From positions 62,001 to 126,000 of the forward strand of contig NZ_MLCE01000035.1 of NCBI RefSeq assembly GCF_002300165.1: a stretch of 64,000 nucleotides of DNA, written 5' to 3'. The translations under genes were made by a program, and so were the position numbers. Shown piece after piece: positions 45,129-54,195 of the stretch. The notes under the pieces are model-generated. The model searched no databases. It was not told the origin of the DNA and worked only from the letters and a program-made list of their open reading frames with translations. The DNA is from Streptomyces sp. Tue6028. GTDB taxonomy: Bacteria > Actinomycetota > Actinomycetes > Streptomycetales > Streptomycetaceae. Position 1 is the first letter of the stretch, and every line of letters begins with the position of its first letter.

Positions 45129-46283
45129 CTAGGGGGTCCGGCACAGTTCCTCGCCCACGAGGGTGCTCATGGCCTGCTGCGTACCCTGGCCGCCGTCGCT
45201 GGTGACGTATGTCACGGCGGTCCGAGTGCCGTCCGCCGTGACGCCGCCCCAGCTGTGGTAGCCGAGCAGTTCGCCAGGGTGCCCGAAGTAGCTGCCGCCA
45301 CAGGGCAACGGGAGCTCGCCCAGGCCGAGTCCGTACCTCACGCCGGGTATGCCCAGTTCGGGCGCGGGCACGGTCGCCGTCATCTCGTCGAGCTGCGCCG
45401 GAGCCAGCAGACGTCCGCCGAGCAGTGCGGCGTAGAACCGGCTCAGGTCGCGTGTGGTGCTGATCAGTGAACCGGAACCGACGGCCATGCTGGAGTCGAG
45501 GACCGTGACATCGATGCTGGTACCGGTGCGGAACGCGGCGTAGCTGTGGGCGTGCGGGCCCGGGACGGACGGGGAGGCGCCGGGTGCACCGGTGTCCTTC
45601 AGGCCCAGCGGCCGGATGATCCGGTCGGTCACCTCCTGTGCCCAGCTCCGGCCCGTGGCCTCGTGGATGATCATCGCGGCGAGAAGGTAGTTGGTGTTGG
45701 AGTACGACCAGCCGCTGCCCGCGGGGAATGTGGGAGGGTGCCGCAGCGCCAGCCTCACCAACTCCTCGGGCGTGTAGGTGCGCAGGCGTTCGGCCCGATA
45801 GCCGTCCGCGCTGTTCAAGGCCGGGATCTCCGGAAGGACGTCGGGGATGCCGCTGGTGTGCTGCAGCAGTTGTCGCACGGTGATCCGGCGGCCGTCGTTG
45901 CCGTTGCCCCGGACCACTCCCGGCAGCCACTGCTCGACGGTGTCGTCCAGGGACACGCGTCCCTCGCCGACGAGTTGCAGCACGACCGCGGCGGTGAAGG
46001 TCTTGGTGGCGCTGCCGATCCGGAACCTGCCGTTCTGTGGCATCGGCCTGGCGGTGCCCCGCCGGGCCGTTCCGGCGCGCGCGATGTCACGGGTGTGAGG
46101 TGAGGTCACCTCGGCGGACACACCGACGGTTCCCGTGTCGTGGATCGCGTCCACCCGCTGTTGCAGCGGATCGGCCGGCCGCGGCTTCGCGGTCGCCGTC
46201 GGTGCGGTCGACACGGCGAGGAGGGCCGCGGCCAGTCCGGTCAGGACGAGCCGGCCTCGCCGACGCCTTCCGGGCCCATGCAT
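45129..46283 (-). CDS. Secreted serine hydrolase, beta-lactamase/D-Ala-D-Ala carboxypeptidase family
   Basis: This is a 384-residue protein with an export signal ending near A-T-A. The catalytic S-x-x-K is G-S-A-T-K-T, the Y-x-N is Y-S-N-T-N-Y, and the third motif region reads H-P-G-E-L-L-G-Y. These define the class C-like serine hydrolases, which include R61-type DD-peptidases and esterases. The true substrate is not visible. Confidence 0.86.
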   Translation of the reverse strand: MHGPGRRRRGRLVLTGLAAALLAVSTAPTATAKPRPADPLQQRVDAIHDTGTVGVSAEVTSPHTRDIARAGTARRGTARPMPQNGRFRIGSATKTFTAAVVLQLVGEGRVSLDDTVEQWLPGVVRGNGNDGRRITVRQLLQHTSGIPDVLPEIPALNSADGYRAERLRTYTPEELVRLALRHPPTFPAGSGWSYSNTNYLLAAMIIHEATGRSWAQEVTDRIIRPLGLKDTGAPGASPSVPGPHAHSYAAFRTGTSIDVTVLDSSMAVGSGSLISTTRDLSRFYAALLGGRLLAPAQLDEMTATVPAPELGIPGVRYGLGLGELPLPCGGSYFGHPGELLGYHSWGGVTADGTRTAVTYVTSDGGQGTQQAMSTLVGEELCRTP

Positions 46284-46535
46284 GATGATTCCCCTTCTGT
46301 TCAGGCTGCCCGCACATTCAGGGACCGCTCAGGCTGTGCCCGCGGCTGTTTCGCCCCCCGGGCCGGCGGTCGGCCACCATCCCACCAGCGGAGGGACGAT
46401 CGGCCCATCCGGCTTTCCCGCCGATGTGCCGATGCGCTGTCCTCAGGGGGTGCCGGGGGCTACCCCCCTTGTCGGGGAGCACGGAGGCTTGCCTCTCGGC
46501 CGGTCCCGACCGGCAGCTCCGTTCGAAGAGGGGCC

Positions 46536-47423
46536 CTAGAAGGCGTCCAGGTCGAACACCGTCCACTCCGTGAACGGTTCTTCCTGGACGTACACACGGC
46601 GGCCACGGGACACGAGCCGACGACGGCCGAGCGGGCTGCCGTCGGGGCGGACGAGCCGGCCCTCCTCGACGGCGACGAAGTTCTCGTGCGTGAGGCGGCC
46701 GACCACGAGCCGGTCGTGTGCGTCGCCGTAGCCGCCGACGAAGGCCGCCCTGCCGGCGTGCACGGCCAGTCCCTGCGCTCCCGAGACCTGGTTCGCCCGG
46801 GCTCTCGCCTCGCGTCCGGGAGCGATCTCCAGCAGGGCGAAGTCGGTGTAGGCGCAGGCCCATGCCGAACGGGCCCCGACGTTGAGCGCGTAGCAGTCGC
46901 TGATCTCACCGCCGCCGTGCACCGGGCGGTACGACCACAAGGGCTCCCCGGTCTGGCTCCAGCGCCGCAGACCCGGCCGGGCGAGTTCGTCGTCCCCGTA
47001 CACGCCCTCGTCGAAGTGGCCCACCCACAGGTCACCGCTCTCGTCGGTGAGCAGATGCTCCACCGCGTCGCCCACGCGGAACGTCCACGAGGGGCGTCCC
47101 AGGGCGTCGAGGACCTGCACCTGCTCGTCGCCGGGGCGGCTGCGGGCGTCCGCGACGACGAATCCGCCGTCCGGGAGGGCGTCGAGCAGCGGGAACCGGG
47201 CGTGCAGCGGACCCAGCCGGGTCTCGTGGGGCCGGCCGTCCTCGACCGTGACGACCACGGCGTCGTACGGTTTCGCGCGGCGCCCGGCGGGCGGATCGCC
47301 GGACAGCAGCCAGTGCGCGCGGCCGAAGGCGTCGACCGTACTGTGCAGGACGTTCAGGTCCCGGTGGGCGCGGGGAAGCCGGGCGTAGGGAGCCGGCGGG
47401 GTGGCCGGGCGGTCAGGTGTCAT
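46536..47423 (-). CDS. Uncharacterised beta-propeller-like protein
   Basis: This is a 295-residue cytoplasmic protein with no signal or membrane segments. It has many short beta-rich blocks with Trp/Asp patterns (for example S-G-D-L-W-V-G-H-F-D-E-G-V-Y-G), suggesting a propeller. Similar proteins are common hypotheticals in streptomycetes. I do not recognise a function. The 252 bases before the serine hydrolase gene hold nothing I could identify. Confidence 0.65.
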   Translation of the reverse strand: MTPDRPATPPAPYARLPRAHRDLNVLHSTVDAFGRAHWLLSGDPPAGRRAKPYDAVVVTVEDGRPHETRLGPLHARFPLLDALPDGGFVVADARSRPGDEQVQVLDALGRPSWTFRVGDAVEHLLTDESGDLWVGHFDEGVYGDDELARPGLRRWSQTGEPLWSYRPVHGGGEISDCYALNVGARSAWACAYTDFALLEIAPGREARARANQVSGAQGLAVHAGRAAFVGGYGDAHDRLVVGRLTHENFVAVEEGRLVRPDGSPLGRRRLVSRGRRVYVQEEPFTEWTVFDLDAF

Positions 47424-47495
47424 GGGCCTTTCTCATGGTCATGAGGCGATCCTCGGCCCGCCGCGTGCACGGGCGCAACCGGATTCGCACGTGGC

Positions 47496-47665
47496 GGTGC
47501 GTCCCGGGCCTCGGCCGGGCGGATGCGCGTGTGACGCAGGGGTGTTGGGCGGCCTTGGACCGGGCGGATGCAGGCGTGTGACGGGGGTGTTGGGCGGCCT
47601 TGGACCGGGCGGATGCAGGCGTGCCACGAGGGTGTTGGGCGCTCCGGCCAGGCGGTTCGACCTCG
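47496..47665. repeat. 45-bp tandem repeat, about 3-4 copies
   Basis: Units containing GGTGTTGGGCGGCCTTGGAC start at 47541 and 47586. A partial unit starts at 47631 and a degenerate one near 47496. The centre two copies are almost identical. The 379-base gap 47424-47802 between the propeller gene and the LacI gene holds this repeat and no convincing gene. The period is a multiple of three, so both strands show open repetitive frames, but no good ribosome site goes with them. Confidence 0.75.
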
Positions 47666-47802
47666 CGGCCGAGGCCGATTCGGGTGTGCGGTGGGGAGTC
47701 CGGACTCCGGACGCGAACGGATCCGGGTGATCGCGGAGCGCTCGCACCGTGTCACGGCGGCGCGGTTATCCTGATCCGCAACCGCCGAGGAGGTGCCCAG
47801 AG

Positions 47803-48849
47803 GTGACCGGGACAGCGTCGCGCCCCACGCTGGAGGCCGTGGCCGAGCGGGCCGGGGTCTCCCGGGCCACCGTGTCACGCGTCGTGAACGGCGGTGACGG
47901 CGTGCGGGAGCCGCTCGCCGAGCGGGTGAGACGAGCCGTCGAAGAACTCGGGTACGTGCCGAACCAGGCCGCGCGCAGTCTCGTCACCCGGCGCCACGAC
48001 GCCGTGGCCGTCGTGATCGCGGAACCGGAGACCAAGGTCTTCGCGGACCCCTTCTTCGCCCTCCAGCTCCGTGGGATCAGCAAGGAGTTGACCGCGCACG
48101 ACTCACAGCTCGTGCTGCTGCTCACCGAGGGCCGCGACGATCACGCACGGGTCGGCCGCTATCTCGCCGGGGGACATGTCGACGGCGCCCTCGTCTTCTC
48201 GCTGCACCTCGACGACCCGCTGCCCGGCCTGATCCACGGCGCGGGCGTGCCCACGGTGTTCGGCGGCCGGCCCGGCTGGGGCGACGGCCCGCGTGACGCC
48301 GTACCCGCCGTGTACGTCGACTGCGACAACCGGGGCGGAGCCCGCGAGGCCGTACGGCACCTCGTCGGCCTCGGGCGCACGCGGATCGCCCACATCACCG
48401 GTGCCCTCGACCAGACGTCGGCCGTCGACCGGCTGGACGGGTTCCGCGACGTCATGGCCGACGCCGGTCCGGAGCTCGTCGTGGAGGGCGACTTCACGCC
48501 CGCGGGCGGCGAGCGGGCGATGCGTGAACTGCTGGAACGCTGTCCCGACGTCGACGCCGTGTTCGCCGCGAACGACCTGACCGCGGCGGGGGCGTTGCGC
48601 GTCCTGCGCGAGCACGGGCGGCGGGTGCCCGACGACGTGGCCGTGATCGGCTTCGACGACATGCTGGCGGTCGCCGAGCAGACGGACCCGCCACTGACGA
48701 CGGTCCGTCAGGACATAGAGGGAATGGGTAGGTTGATGGCCCGGCTGCTGCTGCGCCGCATCGACCGCGGTGTCGCCGAGCCAGGCCCGGAGGACTCGTC
48801 CGGCGGCGTGGTCCTGCCGACCGCCCTGGTGCGACGGGCCTCCGCGTAG
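47803..48849 (+). CDS. LacI-family transcriptional regulator
   Basis: This is a 348-residue protein with an N-terminal HTH (T-L-E-A-V-A-E-R-A-G-V-S-R-A-T-V-S-R-V-V-N) and hinge helix, followed by a periplasmic-binding-protein-like effector domain. The GTG start at 47803 has GAGGAGG about 10 nt upstream. No sugar operon is adjacent, so its target is unknown. The last 12 or so codons are the first copy of a tandem repeat that runs on past the stop. Confidence 0.87.
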   Translation: MTGTASRPTLEAVAERAGVSRATVSRVVNGGDGVREPLAERVRRAVEELGYVPNQAARSLVTRRHDAVAVVIAEPETKVFADPFFALQLRGISKELTAHDSQLVLLLTEGRDDHARVGRYLAGGHVDGALVFSLHLDDPLPGLIHGAGVPTVFGGRPGWGDGPRDAVPAVYVDCDNRGGAREAVRHLVGLGRTRIAHITGALDQTSAVDRLDGFRDVMADAGPELVVEGDFTPAGGERAMRELLERCPDVDAVFAANDLTAAGALRVLREHGRRVPDDVAVIGFDDMLAVAEQTDPPLTTVRQDIEGMGRLMARLLLRRIDRGVAEPGPEDSSGGVVLPTALVRRASA

Positions 48850-48966
48850 TCCTGCCGACCGCCCTGGTGGGACCGGACTCCGCGTGGTCCTGCCGACCGC
48901 CCTGGTGGGACCGGACTCCGCGTAGTCCTGCCGACCGCTCCGGTGGGACCGGCCTCCGCGTAGTCC
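48803..48966. repeat. 38-bp tandem repeat seeded from the LacI gene 3' end
   Basis: The repeat containing GTCCTGCCGACCGCCCTGGT begins inside the gene. TCCGCGTAG/TCCGCGTGG boundaries fall at 48841, 48879, 48917 and 48955, exactly 38 bases apart. The in-gene copy encodes V-V-L-P-T-A-L-V-R-R-A-S-A-stop, and three further copies follow. The rest of the gap to 49142 shows no gene. Confidence 0.85.
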
Positions 48967-49142
48967 TCGTGCGCATTCGGGCGGCGAGCCGACGATGGTG
49001 AGCAGCACGCTGCCGCCGCCTGCCGGCCACACCCACCGGGCGATGGTCACGACCGCTCCCCGGGCCCTGTCGGACGTGGTGGGGCGTGCGGGCGCCGGGG
49101 ATCACCGCGCGGCCCTGGTGACGGCGCCCGCCACCGCACGCG

Positions 49143-49808
49143 TCACTGCCGGTGCGGGCCCAACTGCCGCAGTACGTCGTCGAGTTGGTCCGCCGTGAGC
49201 GGGGGCTCGGGCAGCGGCGCGGAGGCGGGCGAGGCGCGCAGTCCGTCGAGGAGCAGTGCGAGGGGGCGGCGCCAGGCGCCCGCTGCCGTCGCGGCCAGCG
49301 CGGGGACGGCACGGCCGAGCGCGGCCAGCGCGAAGAGGAGGTCCTCGGTGCCGAGATCGCCGCGCACCGTGCCCTGTTCACGGCCTCGTCGCAGCAGTGC
49401 GTCCACCGTCTCCCGGTTGTGGGCGTGGACGGCCTCCAGCGTGGTGACGCCTTCCAGGCCGGTGGTCATCAGGTCGATGGCGCCGCGGTCGGCGGCCAGC
49501 CCCGCGAAGACGGATTCCATGTAGCCCACCAGCCCCGTCCAGGCGTCGGCCGCGCCGCGGGCCCGTTCGCCCGCCGCCATGGTGGCGCTGAGGGCCTCCT
49601 CGAACACCTCGTCGACGAGTACCGCGCGACTCGGGAAGTGCCGGTAGAGCGTGGCGTTGCCGACGCCGGCCCTGCGGGCGATCACGTCGAGCGGCGCGTC
49701 GAGGCCCTGCTCGGCGAAGAGTTCGCGCGCCGCCTCGACGAGCCGCTCCCGATTGCGCCGGGCGTCGCTGCGTCGTGCCGCACCGGGTCCCTTCCCGTCG
49801 ACGGTCAT
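49143..49808 (-). CDS. TetR-family transcriptional regulator
   Basis: This is a 221-residue protein with the TetR HTH (I-A-R-R-A-G-V-G-N-A-T-L-Y-R-H-F-P-S-R) and an SbtR-like C-terminal domain. GAAGGGTGAGG precedes ATG 49808. It is divergent from a patatin gene, with two perfect palindromes between them, so it probably represses itself and that gene. Confidence 0.88.
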   Translation of the reverse strand: MTVDGKGPGAARRSDARRNRERLVEAARELFAEQGLDAPLDVIARRAGVGNATLYRHFPSRAVLVDEVFEEALSATMAAGERARGAADAWTGLVGYMESVFAGLAADRGAIDLMTTGLEGVTTLEAVHAHNRETVDALLRRGREQGTVRGDLGTEDLLFALAALGRAVPALAATAAGAWRRPLALLLDGLRASPASAPLPEPPLTADQLDDVLRQLGPHRQ

Positions 49809-49824
49809 GGCCTCACCCTTCGGT

Positions 49825-49892
49825 AGTACCGGGGAGTACTCCCCGGTACTGATGTTATCGTCGAGCGGAGAAGTGGGGAGTACTCCCCACTT
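49825..49892. promoter_or_regulatory. Twin perfect palindromic operators centred on GGGGAGTACTCCCC
   Basis: Site A (49825-49850) is a 26-bp perfect palindrome with outer arms AGTACC/GGTACT. Site B (49871-49892) is a 22-bp perfect palindrome with outer arms AAGT/ACTT. Both share the 14-bp core GGGGAGTACTCCCC. Their centres are 44 bp apart, close to four helical turns. They fill the 104-base gap between the divergent TetR and patatin genes. Confidence 0.85.
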
Positions 49893-49912
49893 GGGGTGGA
49901 CGAGGAGCGGTG

Positions 49913-50752
49913 ATGGCGGACACGGCACTGGTGCTGGGCGGCGGCGGGGCGGTCGGCGGAGCATGGATGGCCGGTGTGCTCGCCGGACTCGCCGAGGCCG
50001 GAGTCGACGTGTCGGGCGCCGACACCGTCATCGGCACCTCCGCGGGCGCCGTCCACGCGGCCCGGCTCACCTCGGGCGTCGGCCCCGGCGAGCTGTACGG
50101 GGGGCAGCTCGCCGGAGCCGACCCCGTCGACGTCGGTGTCACCTGGGGGCAGACGGCACGCTTCCTGTGGGCGGCGCTGGGTTCGCGCGATCCGCGGCGA
50201 TCGGTCCAGCGCCTCGGCAGGGCCGCGCTGACGGCGCGCACCGGCCCCGAGTCGGTGGTCCACGACACGGTGGGCACCCTGCTGGGCGACGTACGGCAAT
50301 GGCCCGAGCGGGAGTTGAGGATCACGGCGGTCGACGCGCGGACCGGGACTCTGGAGGCGTTCGACGCCTCCTCGGGACTGACGCTCCTCCAAGCGGTCGC
50401 GGCGAGCTGCGCGGTGCCCGTGGTCTGGCCGCCGGTCACCGCGGGGGGCCGCCGCTGGATGGACGGCGGCAGCCGCTCGACAGCCAATCTCCATCTGGCC
50501 CGCGACCATCGGCGCGTCGTCGCGGTCGCCCCGATTCCGCGGGCGGTGGGCCCGCACCCGAGTGCCGCGCTCCAGGCGGCCCAACTGGCGGGGCACGGTG
50601 CACGCGTGAGTCTCCTGGTGCCGGACCGTGCCGCGCGCCGCGCGATGGGCCGCAACATGCTGGACGACTCTCGCCGCCCGGCCGCCGCCCGCGCCGGCCA
50701 TGCCCAGGCCGTCGCACTCGCCGAATCCGTCGCCGAGGTGTGGTTCGGCTGA
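49913..50752 (+). CDS. Patatin-like phospholipase / acyl hydrolase
   Basis: This is a 279-residue cytoplasmic patatin. The oxyanion loop is G-G-G-G-A-V-G-G, the nucleophile elbow is G-T-S-A-G, and the catalytic Asp is in M-D-G-G. GAGGAG precedes ATG 49913. The divergent TetR gene and twin operators suggest that it is induced by a small molecule, perhaps a lipid or fatty acid (inference). Confidence 0.88.
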   Translation: MADTALVLGGGGAVGGAWMAGVLAGLAEAGVDVSGADTVIGTSAGAVHAARLTSGVGPGELYGGQLAGADPVDVGVTWGQTARFLWAALGSRDPRRSVQRLGRAALTARTGPESVVHDTVGTLLGDVRQWPERELRITAVDARTGTLEAFDASSGLTLLQAVAASCAVPVVWPPVTAGGRRWMDGGSRSTANLHLARDHRRVVAVAPIPRAVGPHPSAALQAAQLAGHGARVSLLVPDRAARRAMGRNMLDDSRRPAAARAGHAQAVALAESVAEVWFG

Positions 50753-50892
50753 CGTCGGTGGGTCGGTGCGGGCAGTGGCCACAGAGGGACCGACCCGTCA
50801 GGCTCAGGGAGCCGTCGATGCGTCGGGCCCCGACGGGACCACTCGCGGCGCGCCGGAGCCGCCGGGGCCCGCCGGGATTCCCGACGCGGCCG

Positions 50893-51684
50893 TCACGTCT
50901 GCTGCGGAGCGCTCTTGATCACCGCGAAGCGTGCCCCGTACGGGTCGGCCAGCTTGGCCATGCGGCCCACGCCCTCCATGTCCGTCGCGGGCATGCGCAC
51001 CTTGCCGCCGAGCTCCTGGGCCCTGCTCACCACGGCGTCCGTGTCCTCGACCTCGAAGTACGGCAGCCAGTACGCGCCGGACTCCGCCTCGGTGGGATCG
51101 TCGGCCAGCGGCACCATGCCACCGAACATCGCCTCCTCCTCGGTGCCCGCCGGGTTGATGCAGGTGTAGACGCCGCCCGGATACGGCATCGCCGAGGTCT
51201 CCCATCCGAAGACCGAGTTGTAGAACGCGGCGGCGGCCGCGATGTCCGGCGTGTACAGCTCTACCCAGCACAGCGAGCCCGGCTCACCGGCCAGGTCGAG
51301 CCCCTTGGTCCGGGCCGGCTGCCAGAGGCCGAACGGCACGCCCGCCTTGTCGGCGAGGATCGCCATGTGGCCCTCGCCCATCACGTCCATGGGCTGCACG
51401 AGCACGGCGCCCTTGGACTGCTCGGCCGTCTTGGCCGTGGCCTCCGCGTCGGGGCTCTGGAAGTAGACGGTCCAGGAGGGCGGGCCTTGTTCCGCGGTGG
51501 TCTGCATGCCGCCGGCCACGGTCTTCCCGTCGAGCTGGAAGAAGCCGTAGCCGCCGGCATCGGGCCCCGCCGACTGGAACTGCCAGCCGAAGAGGCCCTC
51601 GTAGAAGGAGGTGGCGCCGTCGATGTCGGACGTGCCGACATCAAGCCAGTTCGGGGCGCCGGTGACGAAACGGGTGGTGAGCAT
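50893..51684 (-). CDS. Two-domain VOC (glyoxalase-like) protein
   Basis: This is a 263-residue protein made of two glyoxalase/bleomycin-resistance modules. Each starts with a W-x-[DE]-[LV] strand (P-N-W-L-D-V-G-T and L-C-W-V-E-L-Y-T) and has F-Y-x-x-x-F-G-W-[EQ]. It resembles the CFP30B-type actinobacterial proteins. ATG 51684 is preferred over 51687 because the AAGGAGG site is then 5 bases away. The catalytic activity is unknown. Confidence 0.85.
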   Translation of the reverse strand: MLTTRFVTGAPNWLDVGTSDIDGATSFYEGLFGWQFQSAGPDAGGYGFFQLDGKTVAGGMQTTAEQGPPSWTVYFQSPDAEATAKTAEQSKGAVLVQPMDVMGEGHMAILADKAGVPFGLWQPARTKGLDLAGEPGSLCWVELYTPDIAAAAAFYNSVFGWETSAMPYPGGVYTCINPAGTEEEAMFGGMVPLADDPTEAESGAYWLPYFEVEDTDAVVSRAQELGGKVRMPATDMEGVGRMAKLADPYGARFAVIKSAPQQT

Positions 51685-51951
51685 CATGCCCTCCTTTGAG
51701 GGGTCCCGTTGCCTGCTCTGCCGAGTCTGGCACCGCCCACTGACAATCGCCGCCGGGACGCGCACGCCGGGCTCCGGGCGGCCCGTTCCACCGCCGTGGA
51801 AGGCCCCTCGAAGTTCGTGCGGCTCAGCGCCCGCCCCGCGCGCCGCCGTGCTCTTCGCGTCGTACGGAGCCATCATCGGAGGCCGTCGGGCGCCTTGGAA
51901 CGAGTCGTTGATCCCGCGTTGATCGAACGTTTTTCGTCCCGCGGCACGATC

Positions 51952-52203
51952 ATGCCCATGCACTTGGAAACGATCACCGCGGCCGACCTGGACTGGCAGG
52001 AGCAGGCCCTGTGCGCGCAGACCGGGGCCGACTTCTTCTTTCCCGAGCCGGGCAGCTCGGTGCGCGAGGCGAAGCGCATCTGCGCGATGTGCGAGATGCG
52101 CCCCGCGTGCCTCGACTACGCGCTCAGCAACGACGAACGCTTCGGCGTCTGGGGAGGCCTCTCCGAGAAGGAGCGCCTCGGGCTCCGGCGCACCCGGGAG
52201 TGA
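51952..52203 (+). CDS. WhiB-like iron-sulfur regulator (WhiB paralogue)
   Basis: This is an 83-residue Wbl protein with four cysteines, C21, C44, C47 and C53, for a 4Fe-4S cluster. The G-V-W-G-G turn and a basic tail follow. The stretch W-Q-E-Q-A-L-C-A-Q-T and N-D-E-R-F-G-V-W-G-G are much closer to developmental WhiB than to WblE or WblC. It is probably a WhiB paralogue, not WhiB itself. No good ribosome site lies before ATG 51952. ATG 51958 is an alternative. Confidence 0.9.
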   Translation: MPMHLETITAADLDWQEQALCAQTGADFFFPEPGSSVREAKRICAMCEMRPACLDYALSNDERFGVWGGLSEKERLGLRRTRE

Positions 52204-52302
52204 ACCGCGCCCCGTCCACCACCGTGCGGCCGCGCTGCCCGGTGCGCCGCCACGACTGTCGCCGCGGCTCCTCCTCTACGGTGCCGCGCCGCGCGGGCGT
52301 GA

Positions 52303-53700
52303 TCAGAGACCGGCCGCCTGCCGTTCGGCGTCCGTCAGCGGGGGAGCGTCCAGCAGCGGCTTCTTCCTGCCGAGTAGGACACGGAAGAGCATGTCGGGGG
52401 CGAGGAGACGGGCCGGAGACCGCTCCATGCTCATCACGTCGAGAAGCGCCCGCAGGGCGTGCGGGTTGCGTGCGCCGGCATCCACGGCGCGGTCGATGAA
52501 CGCGGCGGCCAAGCGCTCGGCCCTGCTGGGCGGCTCGTCGGTGGCACCCGGGTAGAAGGCGTCCTGGCCCACGGCCAGATCCCAGGCCTGACCCACGGGG
52601 CGCGCGGCACTGCGTTGAATCCGTCTCGCCGTCGCGGCGGAGGCCAGGTCGTGGTCCGCCAGCACCTGCCGGAGCGCGACGACGCTCTGCGCCGCGGCCG
52701 TCAGACCGTGACCGTAGACGGGGTTGTACCCGGCGACGGCGTCCCCGAGCACGGCGAACCCGGCCGGCCAGAGCGGCATCTTCTCGAAGTAGCGCCGCTT
52801 GTTGGCCGTGCTCCGTGTGGTGACCACATCGGAGAGGGGCTCGGCCTTCGCGAGGAGATCGCCGATGACGGGATGCGCCAGCAACTGGGCGAAGGCGACG
52901 AACTCCCCGGCGTCACGGCTGGGTTGGCCTCCCCTGGTGCCCGCCAGGGTGACGAGCCACTGGCCGTCCTCGATGGGCAGGATGATGCCGCCACGGCCCG
53001 GCGGCCGCGTGGGGTCGGCCTGGACGTTGACGATGGGGAAGTCGTCCCCGGCGGCGGCCGGAGCCCGGTAGATCCGGCTCGCGTAGCCGACTCCGGCGTC
53101 GACGACCTTCTCCCGTACGGGCGGGAGACCGAGTTCCGTGAGCCAGACCGGCGCGCGGCTTCCCCTGCCGCTCGCGTCGACGACCAGATCCGCCGTGAGG
53201 GTCTCCTCGTGTTCGGGACCCCGTACGCGTGCCCCGGTCACGCGGTCGGCGCTGCCTTCGAGGCCGACGAGTTCGGTCCGTTCGCGCACCGTGAGCCCGG
53301 GCCGTCTCAGCACGGCGGCGCGGATCGTGGCGTCGAGCAGGTCCCGGCTGCACACGATGTTGACGTGGTGGGAGTTGCTGAACCGCCGGAACCACTGGCC
53401 GGAGGGCGCCTTGCTGACCATGCCGGACATGATCGGTACGCGGCGGGCGCCGCGGGCGATCAGCTCCTCGGTGACGCCGGGCAGGAGATCCTCCAGGGCC
53501 CGCACGCCGCCGGACCACAGCACATGGGCGTGCCGGGCCTGCGGAAGTCCCTTGCGCGGAGCGGGCTGTTCGGGCAGGACGTCGGTCTCGACGACCGTGA
53601 CGTGCGCGAGGTCGGAGAGCACGGCGGCCGCGAGCATGCCGGTCGTCCCTCCTCCGATCACGAGCGCGGACGGCCGTGGACCGGACGTTCTCTCAGGCAT
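52303..53700 (-). CDS. FAD-dependent monooxygenase/epoxidase-like protein, copy 1
   Basis: This is a 465-residue flavoprotein. The dinucleotide motif is G-G-G-T-T-G-M-L-A, K-G-L-P-Q-A-R-H-A-H-V follows at about 50, and G-D-A-V-A-G-Y-N-P-V-Y-G-H-G-L is the second FAD motif. These suit the squalene/styrene-epoxidase-like group. Architecture and motifs match the next upstream flavoprotein (54196-55623), so they are paralogues from a duplication. No substrate is evident and no PKS/NRPS genes lie nearby. Confidence 0.82.
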   Translation of the reverse strand: MPERTSGPRPSALVIGGGTTGMLAAAVLSDLAHVTVVETDVLPEQPAPRKGLPQARHAHVLWSGGVRALEDLLPGVTEELIARGARRVPIMSGMVSKAPSGQWFRRFSNSHHVNIVCSRDLLDATIRAAVLRRPGLTVRERTELVGLEGSADRVTGARVRGPEHEETLTADLVVDASGRGSRAPVWLTELGLPPVREKVVDAGVGYASRIYRAPAAAGDDFPIVNVQADPTRPPGRGGIILPIEDGQWLVTLAGTRGGQPSRDAGEFVAFAQLLAHPVIGDLLAKAEPLSDVVTTRSTANKRRYFEKMPLWPAGFAVLGDAVAGYNPVYGHGLTAAAQSVVALRQVLADHDLASAATARRIQRSAARPVGQAWDLAVGQDAFYPGATDEPPSRAERLAAAFIDRAVDAGARNPHALRALLDVMSMERSPARLLAPDMLFRVLLGRKKPLLDAPPLTDAERQAAGL

Positions 53701-54195
53701 TGGCGGAAGCACCCTCTCTGTCGGCCGTTCGGCCGTGAAGGCCCCTGGAAGGCAGTAAACGCCAGCAGGGGCGCAGGAGTTCGGAATGGTGCGGATGATG
53801 TCCGTCACGGTGACGGCCGTCGGGGGCCGGAGGCGGGCGGACATCGCGCCGGCGGCAGGAGAACCCGGGAGTCGCGGGCGGGGGAGGGGGTGCCGTCTCC
53901 GTGCCGTGCCGTCTCTCGCACGGCCGGGCCCGGGCACGGGAGGGCGTCGGATGTGCCGCCTCCTGCTCGGGCCATCGTCACCAGTCCCTTCGGTCCGTAC
54001 ACGGCTCATGATCAGGCCGGAAAGGCCGTGTGCACATCGGGATGACCCACACCACGCGCACTTGTGGCTTTCCCGTGGGGCGCCATCGGGGTATTCGGTG
54101 AGGAACCGGTCAAGTCCCCCTGGAGTTACGTCGAGTCGGCCGCGGGACCTGGCGCTCCCGCCGGACGCACCAGGTATCCCGCCCGCCCCGCGCGG
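53701..54195. other. Non-coding spacer between the two FAD genes
   Basis: I see no convincing gene in these 495 bases. The large gap means that copy 1 probably has its own promoter rather than being read only through copy 2. No strong hairpin or recognisable box was found. Confidence 0.4.

Noticed and set aside
47439..47747. Minus-strand frame with 15-residue Pro-rich repeats
   Set aside because: All frames across the 45-bp repeat are open, there is no ribosome site, and no partner gene supports it.
53701..54195. Short minus-strand frame near 53805-54002
   Set aside because: It has no ribosome site, no recognisable motif, and codon bias no better than the overlapping frames.
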